Shown here piece by piece: positions 29,044 through 38,856 of a stretch of 64,000 nucleotides of DNA. The DNA is from an uncultured Clostridia bacterium (lineage in GTDB: Bacteria > Bacillota > Clostridia > Christensenellales > Aristaeellaceae): assembly GCA_946408995.1 (NCBI GenBank), contig CAMJUL010000009.1, forward strand, positions 1 to 64,000, read 5' to 3'. The translations under genes were made by a program, and so were the position numbers. Position 1 is the stretch's first letter. Every line of letters starts with the position of its first letter. The notes beneath the pieces were generated by a model. It was not told the origin of the DNA. It did not search any database and worked only from the letters and a program-made list of their open reading frames with translations.

Positions 29044-32000
29044 TCATCCGTCCTGCCCGTAGTCCGCCCTGTGCCGGTCACTGCGTCTTCTGCGCGCAGG
29101 CTGTTCAGCCGCCGACGAACGCGCGGGAACGTCCTCCGTCGGCGTTTGGGCGTCCGCCGCTTCCGCCCCGGCCTCAATGCCGGCCGCCTCCGTGTTTGGG
29201 TCTCCCGTCCTGTTTGCCATGCTCCTCTCCCGAACGGTACCAAACTCCGTTGAGGCCGTACGGCCGACCCGGGTCACGTCCATCGGGTTCTCCCGTACCG
29301 CTTTCCTGTAGGAAACCGTCTCCTGGGATCTGGTCCCTTCCCGTGCGGAGAAAACAGCTGTCTCCTGCCTTTCTTGCACGTTATTTGCAGACACCGGCCG
29401 TTTCCATTCCGAGGTAGCGTCCATGCTTCCCTCTTCTGAACCGTTTCCCGCGCCAAAGGGGGGATAGCGGCGGGTGCCGTTCCCAAGGACAGGCGTCTCC
29501 CGCTCCACCCGAATGGTGCCCTGCGGGACCGCTCCTGCACGAAAGTCCTGGGTGCCTTCTTCGGGCCCGCCGTAACGAGGCTCCTCCTGCACATAATCTC
29601 GCAGATCCGCCTGGGCACGATTGCGCTCCCAGTCCTCGGTACGCTGTCTGAACTGGCCATTCCGGGCCGTTTTCCTGGCCTGCTGTTCCCTCACCTCACG
29701 GCGTTTTCGCTCATTGCGGCGATGGATCGAGTACAGGTAGATCCCGCCGCCGGCAAATACCGCGGAACCGATGATCAGCGCCACCCCAAGCGTGCCGGAT
29801 CCGGTTTTTTCCGGTTCCGGCGTGGGCTGCGGGATATCCGGCGTACGGGTAACAGCCGCGTAGGGGGACGCCGTGTTCATCCAACCGCCGATGCCTGCGG
29901 TCGACAGAGGCGTCGGCGAGGGCGTACCCCCTGTGGTCGGGCTCACAGTCGGCAGATAAGTCATCTCCGGCTCCGGTGTTTTCGCGGAGAAAGGCGCATA
30001 AGAGACCGAGATGGCTGGGTTTTTCCAGACGCTTGCGTTATAATCCTCAAATGCCTGGATATTGTTTATGGAAGCGTCCGCCGCATTTCCCTGGTTGCTG
30101 CCGGACAGGCTGTAATTCTCCCCCGAAAGGAATTCGGACAGCTCATCCAGGGTCATTACCTTGAAATAATCGCTGCGGATGTATCCTTCCGTCCCCGCCT
30201 GGCTTACATGGTACCAGGTTTCTCCGTTCTCGTTCTGCCGGGTCTCCAGCACCAGCGCGAAGGCAAATTGTTCCAGCATCCGGATGGAAGAAGAGGACTG
30301 GGTGGCTTCCGCACGAAGATTGACCCTGCTGGCGGTCACATACCCATAGCTCGACAGGCTTCCGCCCCCAAAGGCAACGGCGGTCGGGGTGGCCTGCGGC
30401 CGGGGCGTCGGCGTGCGCAGCGTTGCCAGGTATCCTTCAATTTCAAGACTGTTGAGCATGCGGATCTGGTCATCGCGGATATACCCCCATTGGGAACCGT
30501 AGTTGACGATGTCCCAGGCCTGTCCTTCGGTATACTCCTGGCCCGTAACAACGACAACGGTCCCAACGTTCAGCACATTATAGATCTGGGCGTTGGTGTC
30601 CGCATAGGCGCGGATCACCGCATGTTCTCCAATCGTGATCCCGTACCCGTTGTATTGCGCCGGTACGTCCGTTGGGACAGGCGTCGGCCCGGAGGTGGGG
30701 GCGGAGCTAAGATATCTCCTGGCGATTTCATTGTTTACGTGCAGAAGGTCGGAATCCAGGGCAAACCCTACCCTGCCGCTGGATACAATTTCTACGCTGT
30801 CCCAGCAGGTCCCGTCCACATACGTCTGGGACTGGATCAGGATCAGCTGCTCCGCCCCCTCCACGGACAACACGGCATCATCCGAATTGGTCTGGCTGCT
30901 GTAAATGGACGTCGCTCCCCGGGTCAGGGCATACCCCGAATAGGGCATCGCAGTCGGACTTGGCGAAGGGGTAAAGGTGACATAGACGGTTTCCGTGGGC
31001 CCCGGCGTCGGGGACGGAGTCACCTCAGAGGTGGGCATCCGCGTTGCCGGCGGCGTTCTGGTGGCCATGGGCGTGTTCAGGGTGGACTGGTACTGAAGGC
31101 TTTCTGTCTCGGTCATCAGGGTGATGAACTTTTTCATCATATACCCGTCCGTCCCGTTGTAACGGACCTGATACCAGGCGGTATCTCCCTCCGTAACGGA
31201 TTGGTATACCCAGATTTTCGCAGGCTTTCCAGGCCGGTCGATCACCTTGCCGCTGGTGGAAGGCAGGGCGCGCAGGGCCACCTCTCTGGAATTGATCTGG
31301 CCCCAGCGGTCGATGGTCGCGCCGTCAGGGATCTCCGTGGGAACCGGGGTCGGCGTATAGCCAAAGACCTGGTTGACCTCATCCTGGCTCATGGGCTGGA
31401 TCACGTTGGCATTCATGAATCCCTCCATGCCGGCCGCTTCCACCTGATACCAGAATTCGCCCCGCTCATTGCTGAGGAGTCCCACCACATGGACCACTTC
31501 ACCTGCCGCAAGCTCCATCAGCACGTTGTCCATGCTGAGCGTTGTCGGACTTGAACGGAAATACGTCCCGTTTTTAGACGGATGGGCGTAAAAATCCTGC
31601 GCCTCAACCGGATAGGGGACCGGCGTAGGCGCCGGTGTGGGGCTCGGTGTCACGGTCAGATAATAGACGAACACCACTTCCTGAGCGCTGAGGGTGCCGT
31701 CTGCTTCCATGAAAACGGATTGCGTATCCCCTTCCAGAAGGCTGTAATTCTCCTTCAGGTCCAACGGAGCGGCCGAGATCAGGTTGTTCCCGGGCACGCA
31801 GTCCGCCACCGTCGGGGAAGCGACATCCTCCCCTGAGACGGAACGGTAATACACCGGAATAGACGCCTCCATACGGGCCGTCTCACGGACCCAGAAAATG
31901 ATCTCCGATGGTTCCGGGACGCCCGCACTGTTGACGATCACCTGCTGCGTCTCCGGATCCACAAGCTCATACTCCTCCGGAAACCGGGTCCTGTCCGCGG

Positions 32001-33924
32001 AAATATAATTCACCGAATCCGTCTCAAAAAGCTCATGGTCCGAATAGAATTCCATACCGGTCGCCTGATCCCGGTAATAAACGGGCACCAGCACCGCGCC
32101 GGGCGCTTTGGCTTTCTCATAGGTAAAGACGACCTCCGTGGCGTCCGCCCTGCCGTATTCATCCACAAACACGTACTTGACAGCCTGGCCTGCGATGGTG
32201 TAGCCATCGATCCCAAGCGCATTGACGGCGGTATTGGCGCCAAGATGACAGATTTCCTGCGTGGAAGGACGGATCTCAAGGTTGCTTTGGGCGTCGATGT
32301 AACGGACCGTAATGACAGCATCCCCGATCTTCCGGTATACAAAAACGATTTCATCCGTATCTGCCTGGCCGTTGACATCCACAGTCACCGCCCGGACCGA
32401 TTCCCCCGTAACGGCATAGCCCGCGATGGTATTGGCGCTGATCATGGTGGTCTGGCTGACAGGACAGGCGATCTGGTCCGGCTCGGATAGTTCCGTTCCG
32501 TCCTCAAGCACGCAGCGTATGAGGACCATCGGATTGGGAACGGCGCTGTAGTGGAACACCAGCATCTCCGTCTCCAGTTCCCCGTCGGACCCGGGCGTCA
32601 CTTCATATTCTTCCGCCCCCTCCAATACGTACCCGTCGATCTGCTTTGCCCGGATCGTGGTGGTCTGACCGATGGGGCAGGCTACCGTTTCCGCCGGAGA
32701 AAGCTCCTGCTGAAGAACGCTGCTGCTTACATACCGTACCGTCACAATGGGATCCGTTACCGGTGTGTAAAGGAAGATCACCTCTGTCCGGTCGGGCGTC
32801 CCCTGCGCGTCCGACGTGACGGTCAGGCTGCTTTCCCCCTGGACACGGTAGCCCGGAACTGCCGGCGCTTCAATCCGGACCTGACTGTCCGGGGCGCATT
32901 CCACGCTGCTGTCCTCGGCAAGCGGCGCAAGGGTCTGCGCGTTCAGACACCGCACCAGGATCTGCGCGCGTTGGAGGGGCAGATACCGGAAGAGGACCTC
33001 GGTGGCATCCGGCGTTCCGTCCATTGCGACCGACACCCGCTGCTCAAGGGGCTCCACAGGCTCAAAGCCGCTGACCGGCTCCGCATAAAAGACCACAGTG
33101 CTCCCCACGTCACAGTCCAGCTGTTTGCTTTCGCGCACTTCCTCCCCGGTTTGGGCATTCAGATAGCGGACGGTCACACGGGCAGGCTGCACCGGCAGAT
33201 AGGTAAAAATGACCTTCTCCGGATCGGCATGGCCTTCCTCGTCTGTAACGATGTACCTTACCTCGTCCCCTTCGACCCGATAACCCGGAATGCTCTGGGC
33301 ATAAACGGGCACAAGGGAGGACGGGGAGCAGTTCAGGATCTGTCCTTGATACAGTTCCATCCCGGTCACCGAATCCCTGTAAAGGACCTGCACCACGGCG
33401 TCCGGCCGCTTCACATTCCCGTCAGGTGCCGGAGAAGAGGACAGGTAGAGCCTGACGGAAGAGAATACGCTGCCCTCCGGATTCAGGCGGGAAATTTCCA
33501 CAAAGGGCGAGTCCGGGCTCCCGCTGCCCGCATCCTGGAGGGAATCCAGGGGATCCCCGTCCCCGGGAAGAAAGGCCGCGGTTTGGCCGGAATAATCAAA
33601 AAGATGCAAGTTCACCGTGCCGGAAAAGGCCTCCTGGGGCAGCGTGACCCAGTAGGCGTCCTGCGCATCCCCATAAGGCTGCGCGGAATACTCAAAAGTT
33701 TCCCCGGTCAGCGGATCCGTCCAATAAATGCCGATCACCAGCGGATCGGCCGCTTCCGCAAGGGCAAACGCCGCGGTCATGCAGAGAAGGACCAGCACGG
33801 TCAGCAGCCCGAAACAGCGTGATAGCACAGCCGCGCAAACGTTTTTGGCGTCCAAAAAAACGCCTCTTGCTTCTCTCCCGGGTCGTCTGTTCCCCTTTTC
33901 TTCCGGATGGATCCTTCTTTCCAA
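29044..33924 (-). CDS. Giant cell-surface protein: signal peptide, ~8 MucBP-like repeats, ~5 SH3-like modules in TP-rich linkers, one C-terminal TM, ~230 aa charged tail
   Basis: ORF 29044..33996; start proposed at TTG 33924 because AAAGGAGG lies 9 nt upstream of it and the track Met overlaps the promoter. Repeats such as VTVRYLNAQTGEEV...GTPDATEVLFRYLPL; SH3 modules such as VNLRAEATQSSSSIRMLEQFAFALVLETRQNENGETWYHVSQAGTEGYIRSDYF; TM GVALIIGSAVFAGGGIYLYSI. Confidence 0.85.
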   Translation of the reverse strand: MERRIHPEEKGNRRPGREARGVFLDAKNVCAAVLSRCFGLLTVLVLLCMTAAFALAEAADPLVIGIYWTDPLTGETFEYSAQPYGDAQDAYWVTLPQEAFSGTVNLHLFDYSGQTAAFLPGDGDPLDSLQDAGSGSPDSPFVEISRLNPEGSVFSSVRLYLSSSPAPDGNVKRPDAVVQVLYRDSVTGMELYQGQILNCSPSSLVPVYAQSIPGYRVEGDEVRYIVTDEEGHADPEKVIFTYLPVQPARVTVRYLNAQTGEEVRESKQLDCDVGSTVVFYAEPVSGFEPVEPLEQRVSVAMDGTPDATEVLFRYLPLQRAQILVRCLNAQTLAPLAEDSSVECAPDSQVRIEAPAVPGYRVQGESSLTVTSDAQGTPDRTEVIFLYTPVTDPIVTVRYVSSSVLQQELSPAETVACPIGQTTTIRAKQIDGYVLEGAEEYEVTPGSDGELETEMLVFHYSAVPNPMVLIRCVLEDGTELSEPDQIACPVSQTTMISANTIAGYAVTGESVRAVTVDVNGQADTDEIVFVYRKIGDAVITVRYIDAQSNLEIRPSTQEICHLGANTAVNALGIDGYTIAGQAVKYVFVDEYGRADATEVVFTYEKAKAPGAVLVPVYYRDQATGMEFYSDHELFETDSVNYISADRTRFPEEYELVDPETQQVIVNSAGVPEPSEIIFWVRETARMEASIPVYYRSVSGEDVASPTVADCVPGNNLISAAPLDLKENYSLLEGDTQSVFMEADGTLSAQEVVFVYYLTVTPSPTPAPTPVPYPVEAQDFYAHPSKNGTYFRSSPTTLSMDNVLMELAAGEVVHVVGLLSNERGEFWYQVEAAGMEGFMNANVIQPMSQDEVNQVFGYTPTPVPTEIPDGATIDRWGQINSREVALRALPSTSGKVIDRPGKPAKIWVYQSVTEGDTAWYQVRYNGTDGYMMKKFITLMTETESLQYQSTLNTPMATRTPPATRMPTSEVTPSPTPGPTETVYVTFTPSPSPTAMPYSGYALTRGATSIYSSQTNSDDAVLSVEGAEQLILIQSQTYVDGTCWDSVEIVSSGRVGFALDSDLLHVNNEIARRYLSSAPTSGPTPVPTDVPAQYNGYGITIGEHAVIRAYADTNAQIYNVLNVGTVVVVTGQEYTEGQAWDIVNYGSQWGYIRDDQIRMLNSLEIEGYLATLRTPTPRPQATPTAVAFGGGSLSSYGYVTASRVNLRAEATQSSSSIRMLEQFAFALVLETRQNENGETWYHVSQAGTEGYIRSDYFKVMTLDELSEFLSGENYSLSGSNQGNAADASINNIQAFEDYNASVWKNPAISVSYAPFSAKTPEPEMTYLPTVSPTTGGTPSPTPLSTAGIGGWMNTASPYAAVTRTPDIPQPTPEPEKTGSGTLGVALIIGSAVFAGGGIYLYSIHRRNERKRREVREQQARKTARNGQFRQRTEDWERNRAQADLRDYVQEEPRYGGPEEGTQDFRAGAVPQGTIRVERETPVLGNGTRRYPPFGAGNGSEEGSMDATSEWKRPVSANNVQERQETAVFSAREGTRSQETVSYRKAVRENPMDVTRVGRTASTEFGTVRERSMANRTGDPNTEAAGIEAGAEAADAQTPTEDVPARSSAAEQPARRRRSDRHRADYGQDG
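31650..33396 (-). repeat. Tandem ~72 aa (about 216 nt) MucBP-like protein repeats, ~8 copies
   Basis: Recurring ...[IV]xVRYxxxxTGxE...xxxxIxGYxxxGxxxxxVxxDxxGxxDxTEVxFxYxx... pattern in the translation. Confidence 0.75.
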
Positions 33925-33972
33925 ATCCCGCCGCCTCCTTTGGGACAAATCATTTTCTACAATTATATTGCG

Positions 33973-34001
33973 ATTGTATAATATTTGGTGTATCATGTCA
34001 A
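33973..34001 (-). promoter_or_regulatory. Near-consensus promoter of the giant surface-protein gene
   Basis: Minus strand TTGACA-17 bp-TACAAT. Confidence 0.8.
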
Positions 34002-34079
34002 GGAAGCGCCCCTTTTAGGGCATCCACGCTCATTCAACGCAGACGTCCCCCATTTCGTTTCACACGGAAGGAATCTTTT

Positions 34080-34649
34080 ATGACTGACGACGCTCTCAGG
34101 GAAACCCTGCTCAGCAAACAATCCATGTTCAACGGCCGGCTTTTCAATGTAGAATGCTGGCAGGTTTCTTTGCCGGACGGGAAAGCAGCCTCAAGGGACG
34201 TCGTCCTGCTCCGGGGAGCCTGTGCCGTCGTCGCCGTGGATGCGCAGGGACGCCTTCCGCTGGTCAGGCAGCACCGGATCGCGTCGGGCCGGTTCACCTG
34301 GGAACTTCCCGCCGGCAAATTCGATTCCCCGGAGGAGGAGCCGCTGGTCTGCGCCCAAAGAGAACTGCGCGAGGAAACCGGGCTGACAGCCGGTCACTGG
34401 CAGAAGCTGACGGTGGTCTGTCCTTCCCCGGCCTACTGCAGTGAGGAGATCCATCTCTTTCTCGCAAGGGACCTCTCTTCGGGCCCCGCGGCTGCGGACG
34501 AGGGAGAGTTTCTTGAGTCAAGGTTCTTCTCCCTCAAGGAAGCTTACCGCATGTGTATGGAGGGAGAGATCCAGGACAGCAAAACCGTCATCGGCATTCT
34601 GATGGCGCGCGCAGTTTTGCGCCGGCAGCTAACCTCTTGCTCCGGCTGA
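34080..34649 (+). CDS. NUDIX hydrolase (ADP-ribose pyrophosphatase-like)
   Basis: Nudix box GKFDSPEEEPLVCAQRELREETGL; start ATG 34080. Confidence 0.9.
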   Translation: MTDDALRETLLSKQSMFNGRLFNVECWQVSLPDGKAASRDVVLLRGACAVVAVDAQGRLPLVRQHRIASGRFTWELPAGKFDSPEEEPLVCAQRELREETGLTAGHWQKLTVVCPSPAYCSEEIHLFLARDLSSGPAAADEGEFLESRFFSLKEAYRMCMEGEIQDSKTVIGILMARAVLRRQLTSCSG

Positions 34650-34674
34650 ATACGTACAAAAGAAGTGTTCCGAC

Positions 34675-35241
34675 ATGTTCCTATCCTTTTTTCAGGAGCC
34701 GCCCCCCCTTGAAACGCCCCGATTGCTGCTTCGGCGTCTCCGGCTGTCCGACGCACGGGATCTTTTCGAATACGCAAGTGACCCCGAGGTGGCCCGGCAC
34801 GTGCTCTGGCAGACCCACACCTCCCTCTCCCAGTCCAGGGCCTTTCTCAAAGAGGCACGGCGCCAATACCGCAGTGGATTTCCCGGGTCCTTCGCCCTTG
34901 TCCTGAAGGACAGCCAAAAGATGATCGGCACCATCGGGTTCATGTGGATCAACCCGGAATACCACTCCTGTGAGGTCGGTTACAGCCTGAACAGGAACTA
35001 CTGGAACCGGGGCCTGATGACCGAAGCCCTGCGGGCAGTGATCGCTTTCGCTTTCAACGAACTTCGGCTCAACCGCGTCGAAGCCCAGCACGAGGTGGAC
35101 AATCCTGCCTCCGGGCGCGTGATGGCCAAGGCCAGCATGCGCTATGAAGGCACCCTGCGTCAGCGGATCCGGAACAAAGGGCATTATTCCGATGTGGCGG
35201 TGTATGCCATTCTTCGACGCGATTTCAACAAAGGAGGATAG
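34675..35241 (+). CDS. GNAT-family N-acetyltransferase (RimJ/RimL-like)
   Basis: LETPRLLLRRLRLSDARDLFEYASDPEV ... GYSLNRNYWNRGLMTEALRAVIAFAF ... RVEAQHEVDNPASGRVMAKASM. Confidence 0.9.
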   Translation: MFLSFFQEPPPLETPRLLLRRLRLSDARDLFEYASDPEVARHVLWQTHTSLSQSRAFLKEARRQYRSGFPGSFALVLKDSQKMIGTIGFMWINPEYHSCEVGYSLNRNYWNRGLMTEALRAVIAFAFNELRLNRVEAQHEVDNPASGRVMAKASMRYEGTLRQRIRNKGHYSDVAVYAILRRDFNKGG

Positions 35242-35245
35242 ATCT

Positions 35246-35491
35246 TTGAAAGTTCATTATGTCACAAAGGGAACCTGTTCCACCGCCATGGATGTGGAAG
35301 TAACGGACGGCATCGTCACGCAGTGCGTCATTACCAGGGGCTGCGCCGGTAATACCCAGGGGCTTTCCAAAATGGTGATCGGACGTCCCGCACAGGAAGT
35401 CATCCGCCTGCTCCGGGGCATTCAGTGCAGGAACGGCACCTCCTGCCCGGACCAACTTTCCTATGCCGTCGAACAGGCCTTGAACGCGTGA
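35246..35491 (+). CDS. TSCPD-domain (TIGR03905-like) small protein
   Basis: TTG start after AGGAGG; KVHYVTKGTCSTAMDVEVTDGIV...GCAGNTQGLSKMVIGRP...IQCRNGTSCPDQLSYAVEQAL. Confidence 0.82.
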   Translation: MKVHYVTKGTCSTAMDVEVTDGIVTQCVITRGCAGNTQGLSKMVIGRPAQEVIRLLRGIQCRNGTSCPDQLSYAVEQALNA

Positions 35492-35558
35492 TCCCCAAAC
35501 GCCCGCGCAGGCACGAACCCCGGCCGGTCTTTGCCGGCCCGCTGAAAAGGAGCATATC

Positions 35559-35675
35559 ATGACTGACAAAAACAAAAAAGCCTCCAAAACCCGCCTCTGG
35601 ATCCGGATCGTCTGTATTCTGCTGGTCATCCTGCTGGCAGGGTCCTATCTGGTGGCTGCCCTGATCCAGGGCTGA
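35559..35675 (+). CDS. 38-aa single-TM small protein (absent from ORF track)
   Basis: AAAAGGAG then ATG: MTDKNKKASKTRLWIRIVCILLVILLAGSYLVAALIQG*; basic N-terminus, one TM. Confidence 0.6.
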   Translation: MTDKNKKASKTRLWIRIVCILLVILLAGSYLVAALIQG

Positions 35676-35704
35676 CACAGCCGGGCAGACGCCGCATTCC
35701 AAAG

Positions 35705-35743
35705 AACGTTCCATCCTGGTCTCTTGGGGATGGAACGTTTTTT
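35705..35743 (+). terminator. Rho-independent terminator
   Basis: AACGTTCCATCC ... GGATGGAACGTTTTTT. Confidence 0.85.
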
Positions 35744-35771
35744 ATGGCTGGTCTGACTCGCCAAACCGTAT

Positions 35772-36965
35772 TCAAAGATGAACCTTTATGCTGCCGTAAA
35801 TGCTGAACACCTGCATACAGCACAGAAAAACCCATTCCGGCACCGCCGTTCTGTCCGTTTCCCGTCGAAGCAGCTTGTACAGAAAAGCGTAAGGAATCAG
35901 ATCCGTACAATAACGGGCGCCAAACTGATAGCCGCCAAAGGTTCTGTGCATCAGCAGCAGGAAAAGATGCAGAAGAAAGGTACAGAACACCACTGCTTTT
36001 TCTTGCGTGCATTGCTTCCTGAGCAGGTCCATTGCAAAGCTGACAATCATGCAGGTCAGCACCGGACAGGCAATCAGAAAAGAGAATCCAAACTTCTCAA
36101 GCTCCGGTGTGCCGTTGGCCCAGGCAAACGGGCTTCCAAAGACAAACTTGCTGATATTTTCTCCAACTTTTCCCAGGGAAAACTGTACCCCTCCCTGGAA
36201 GGAAAACTCCGGCAGATAATTATGTCCGAATTCCAGCGGGTTTCCAAACCGGACCGCATTGTAACAACCAATTGCAGCGGCCACAAGCAGTCCAAGGACG
36301 ACTCCCCAACGGAGCGAATGAAGGATCTCCGCAAAAGTTCTTCCGGCTTTCCTGTTTATACTCCAACAGACAAAAAAGAGCGGGACCGCATACAGGGCGT
36401 CAAAGGGCCTGCAGGCAACCGAAAGAGCATACAGCAGCAGGGAAAGGGTCATATGGTCGGTCGTCATACAGTAAATGGCGGCCGTCACCATCAGGAAGGC
36501 CAGTGTTTGGGCATGATACCAGACTGCCCCATTTAATGTCAGCGTAAGAAAGCTGGACGAAAAAGGCGCGAGAAACGCCCACAAAAGGGCATCCCAGGAA
36601 CGGTATCCCGCGTTCCGAAGGGCCTTGTATATCAGCAGTACAGACAGACAGGCATAACACTTGACCAAGCCGTTTTCCGGGGTATTCAGGCCAAAAAGAA
36701 ATGCAAAGGGCAGCAATACGACCGATGGAAGCGGAGGAAAGGAGACATAGTAACGGCCGTTGAAGATGGCCAATTCCAGATGAGGATGGTTCTCCACCCA
36801 GGTATGACCCTCCAGCCAGGAAAGGGCCTGCAGCGTATAGGTATTGTAGGCTGTCGGCCCAAAGGGAGAGGTATGGATCGCGGCAGAAAGGCCCATCCAC
36901 ATGGCCAGCATCATGATCAGCAGCACGATCGTCCCTCGGTCGATCTTACGAAATCTTTCTGTCAT
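35772..36965 (-). CDS. Polytopic membrane protein, possibly GT-C/PMT-like glycosyltransferase
   Basis: ~9-10 hydrophobic segments; periplasmic-type loop ENHPHLELAIFNGRYYVSFPPLPSVVLLPFAFLFG. Confidence 0.6.
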   Translation of the reverse strand: MTERFRKIDRGTIVLLIMMLAMWMGLSAAIHTSPFGPTAYNTYTLQALSWLEGHTWVENHPHLELAIFNGRYYVSFPPLPSVVLLPFAFLFGLNTPENGLVKCYACLSVLLIYKALRNAGYRSWDALLWAFLAPFSSSFLTLTLNGAVWYHAQTLAFLMVTAAIYCMTTDHMTLSLLLYALSVACRPFDALYAVPLFFVCWSINRKAGRTFAEILHSLRWGVVLGLLVAAAIGCYNAVRFGNPLEFGHNYLPEFSFQGGVQFSLGKVGENISKFVFGSPFAWANGTPELEKFGFSFLIACPVLTCMIVSFAMDLLRKQCTQEKAVVFCTFLLHLFLLLMHRTFGGYQFGARYCTDLIPYAFLYKLLRRETDRTAVPEWVFLCCMQVFSIYGSIKVHL

Positions 36966-37033
36966 TCCATACCCTCACTTTCCGGTATTCCCGGACATTG
37001 TCTCCGCAGCGGCCCCGGGAAATACCGGCCTGT

Positions 37034-38779
37034 TCAGTAACCGGGGGTGGGCGTTGCAAAGATAAAGGACGTATCCATCGGCCTGCGGGAAACTTCCGGA
37101 GTCGGCGCCGGCGTAGGGACAACCGTCTTGGGATCAGGGGTTCCGGTCCCCCGGACCGGAAGAGGGGTGGGTGTCTCCGTCGGCGCCGCGGTGGGTTCCG
37201 GAGTCGCCTTTTCGTTGATCGCGTCCGTATACAGCCTGCTCAGGGTCTCCCGGTTGGCAACGCCGCCCCCGCTGAGCCGGTTTGCACTCTGGTAGGCCTT
37301 TACCGCAGATTTGGTGCCGCTTCCATAGACGCCCGTTGCTTCCCCGGTGAAGTAGCCCAGTTCCTTCAGACGCATCTGCAGCCAGTAAACCGCCTGCCCC
37401 ACGTCATCCGTTGTCAGCTTCGTTACTTGGGTGGGCGGATCGCCCGCGTCATATGGCGGATAAACCACCGGTTCCGGCGTGGTGACTGGCAGCATGACGC
37501 TTTTATCCAGCTTGCCGGGTTTGCTTCTTGCGACCAATTCCGGATCCGCCGGACGGTCCTCGCGGATGGTGACCACCGTTCCCGCGCCGCAATGGTCGTA
37601 GATCCATTTCGAGTCTGCCACTGTCAGGCGGATACATCCATGGGAAGCACGTTTCCCCAGGGCATTGAGACTTGACACCTTCAGCGTCATGGGATCATAT
37701 GCGGAATAGATCACGGAATGAAAGGCGATCTCCTCGTCGATCTTCACCCAATACTGGGCTTTTCCCCCACCCCAGTTTGGAAAATAGCACCAACGAGCTT
37801 TCCGCCCCGAGAGAATGTACGTTCCCGGGGCGGAAGGATGGGATTTAGTACCCGTGGAGCAGAGGAAGCATTTATACATGTCCGTGTAGTCCTCTGTTTC
37901 GGAATTGTAGGCCCAGATCTTGACCAGTTGGTTGTTGACATCCACCTCAATGGCGTAGGGGATCGGCTCCGGTGTAGCCGCTGGTTTGGCCACGCCGTCC
38001 GCTGCGACGACCGTCTCGTCATAGAACAGGGCATTCCAGGTTTTTTCATCCACTTTGCCGGTCACGATCAGCCCGTTCATTCCCTGGAAGTCCTTTACCG
38101 CCTGCTGCGTCTGTTTGTAATACCCGGTCGTTGTTTTATGATAGGTAAAGTATCCAAGTTCCTTCAGTCGCTCCTGAACCAGCTGGACATCCTTGCCGGT
38201 ACTTCCATAGGACAATTCCTTTCTGAACTCCGTCGGATTGTCCGCCGCCCCTGCCGGGATCGGTGAAGGGGTTGGTTTTACGATCCTCGAGTAGATCAGC
38301 TCCAGGGTCCATACATCGGCCACGCCTGTAGCCTCCATGCCAAAGTCCTCCTGGACCTGCGCGACGGCCGCCTTCGTTTTGGTCAGATACTTGCCGCTGA
38401 TGGACGCTGAATAATAGCCAAGCTCGGTCAAACGCTGCTGAAGGTTTTCCACATCCTTGCCCTGGTCGTTGACGGAAAGGGGACGGTAGCAATCCCCATA
38501 AATGATCTCCAGGGTCTCATCATCCGCTTCCCCGGTCACTTCCAGCCCATAGGCCTTCTGGACTTCCATCACCGCAGTCTGCGTCAGGGTCCCGTATTCC
38601 CCCGTTACCTTGCCCGTGTAATAATTCAAGGATTTCAGCCGGGTTTGAAGTTCCGTCACCGCGTCCCCGGTATCCCCCATTCGAAGGGCCAAATCTACAG
38701 GAACCGCCTCGGAAAATGCGGCCACCGACATCCAAAGGATTCCCAGCAGCAGGATCCATCCCGCGATCATCTTTTTCAT
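37034..38779 (-). CDS. L,D-transpeptidase (YkuD) with three N-terminal and one C-terminal peptidoglycan-binding domains
   Basis: Signal peptide; four PG_binding_1 units (e.g. GDTGDAVTELQTRLKSLNYYTGKVTGEYGTLTQTAVMEVQ); catalytic KRASHGCIRLTVADSKWIYDH. Confidence 0.92.
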   Translation of the reverse strand: MKKMIAGWILLLGILWMSVAAFSEAVPVDLALRMGDTGDAVTELQTRLKSLNYYTGKVTGEYGTLTQTAVMEVQKAYGLEVTGEADDETLEIIYGDCYRPLSVNDQGKDVENLQQRLTELGYYSASISGKYLTKTKAAVAQVQEDFGMEATGVADVWTLELIYSRIVKPTPSPIPAGAADNPTEFRKELSYGSTGKDVQLVQERLKELGYFTYHKTTTGYYKQTQQAVKDFQGMNGLIVTGKVDEKTWNALFYDETVVAADGVAKPAATPEPIPYAIEVDVNNQLVKIWAYNSETEDYTDMYKCFLCSTGTKSHPSAPGTYILSGRKARWCYFPNWGGGKAQYWVKIDEEIAFHSVIYSAYDPMTLKVSSLNALGKRASHGCIRLTVADSKWIYDHCGAGTVVTIREDRPADPELVARSKPGKLDKSVMLPVTTPEPVVYPPYDAGDPPTQVTKLTTDDVGQAVYWLQMRLKELGYFTGEATGVYGSGTKSAVKAYQSANRLSGGGVANRETLSRLYTDAINEKATPEPTAAPTETPTPLPVRGTGTPDPKTVVPTPAPTPEVSRRPMDTSFIFATPTPGY

Positions 38780-38856
38780 TTGTTTTCAGCTCCCTTTCTG
38801 CTTCTATTGCCACCCGGCCTGTCCTCCGCTGATATCAACGGAACACAGCCCTTTCG

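Noticed and set aside
29722-31554. Plus-strand 610 aa ORF opposite the giant surface protein, and similarly 32551..33822
   Set aside because: Arg/Gly/His-rich shadow ORFs; the minus strand encodes consistent repeats and SH3 modules.
31650-33396. Protein-level repeats considered as a CRISPR or DNA satellite
   Set aside because: Periodicity is ~216 nt, in-frame and divergent at DNA level; explained by MucBP-like protein repeats.
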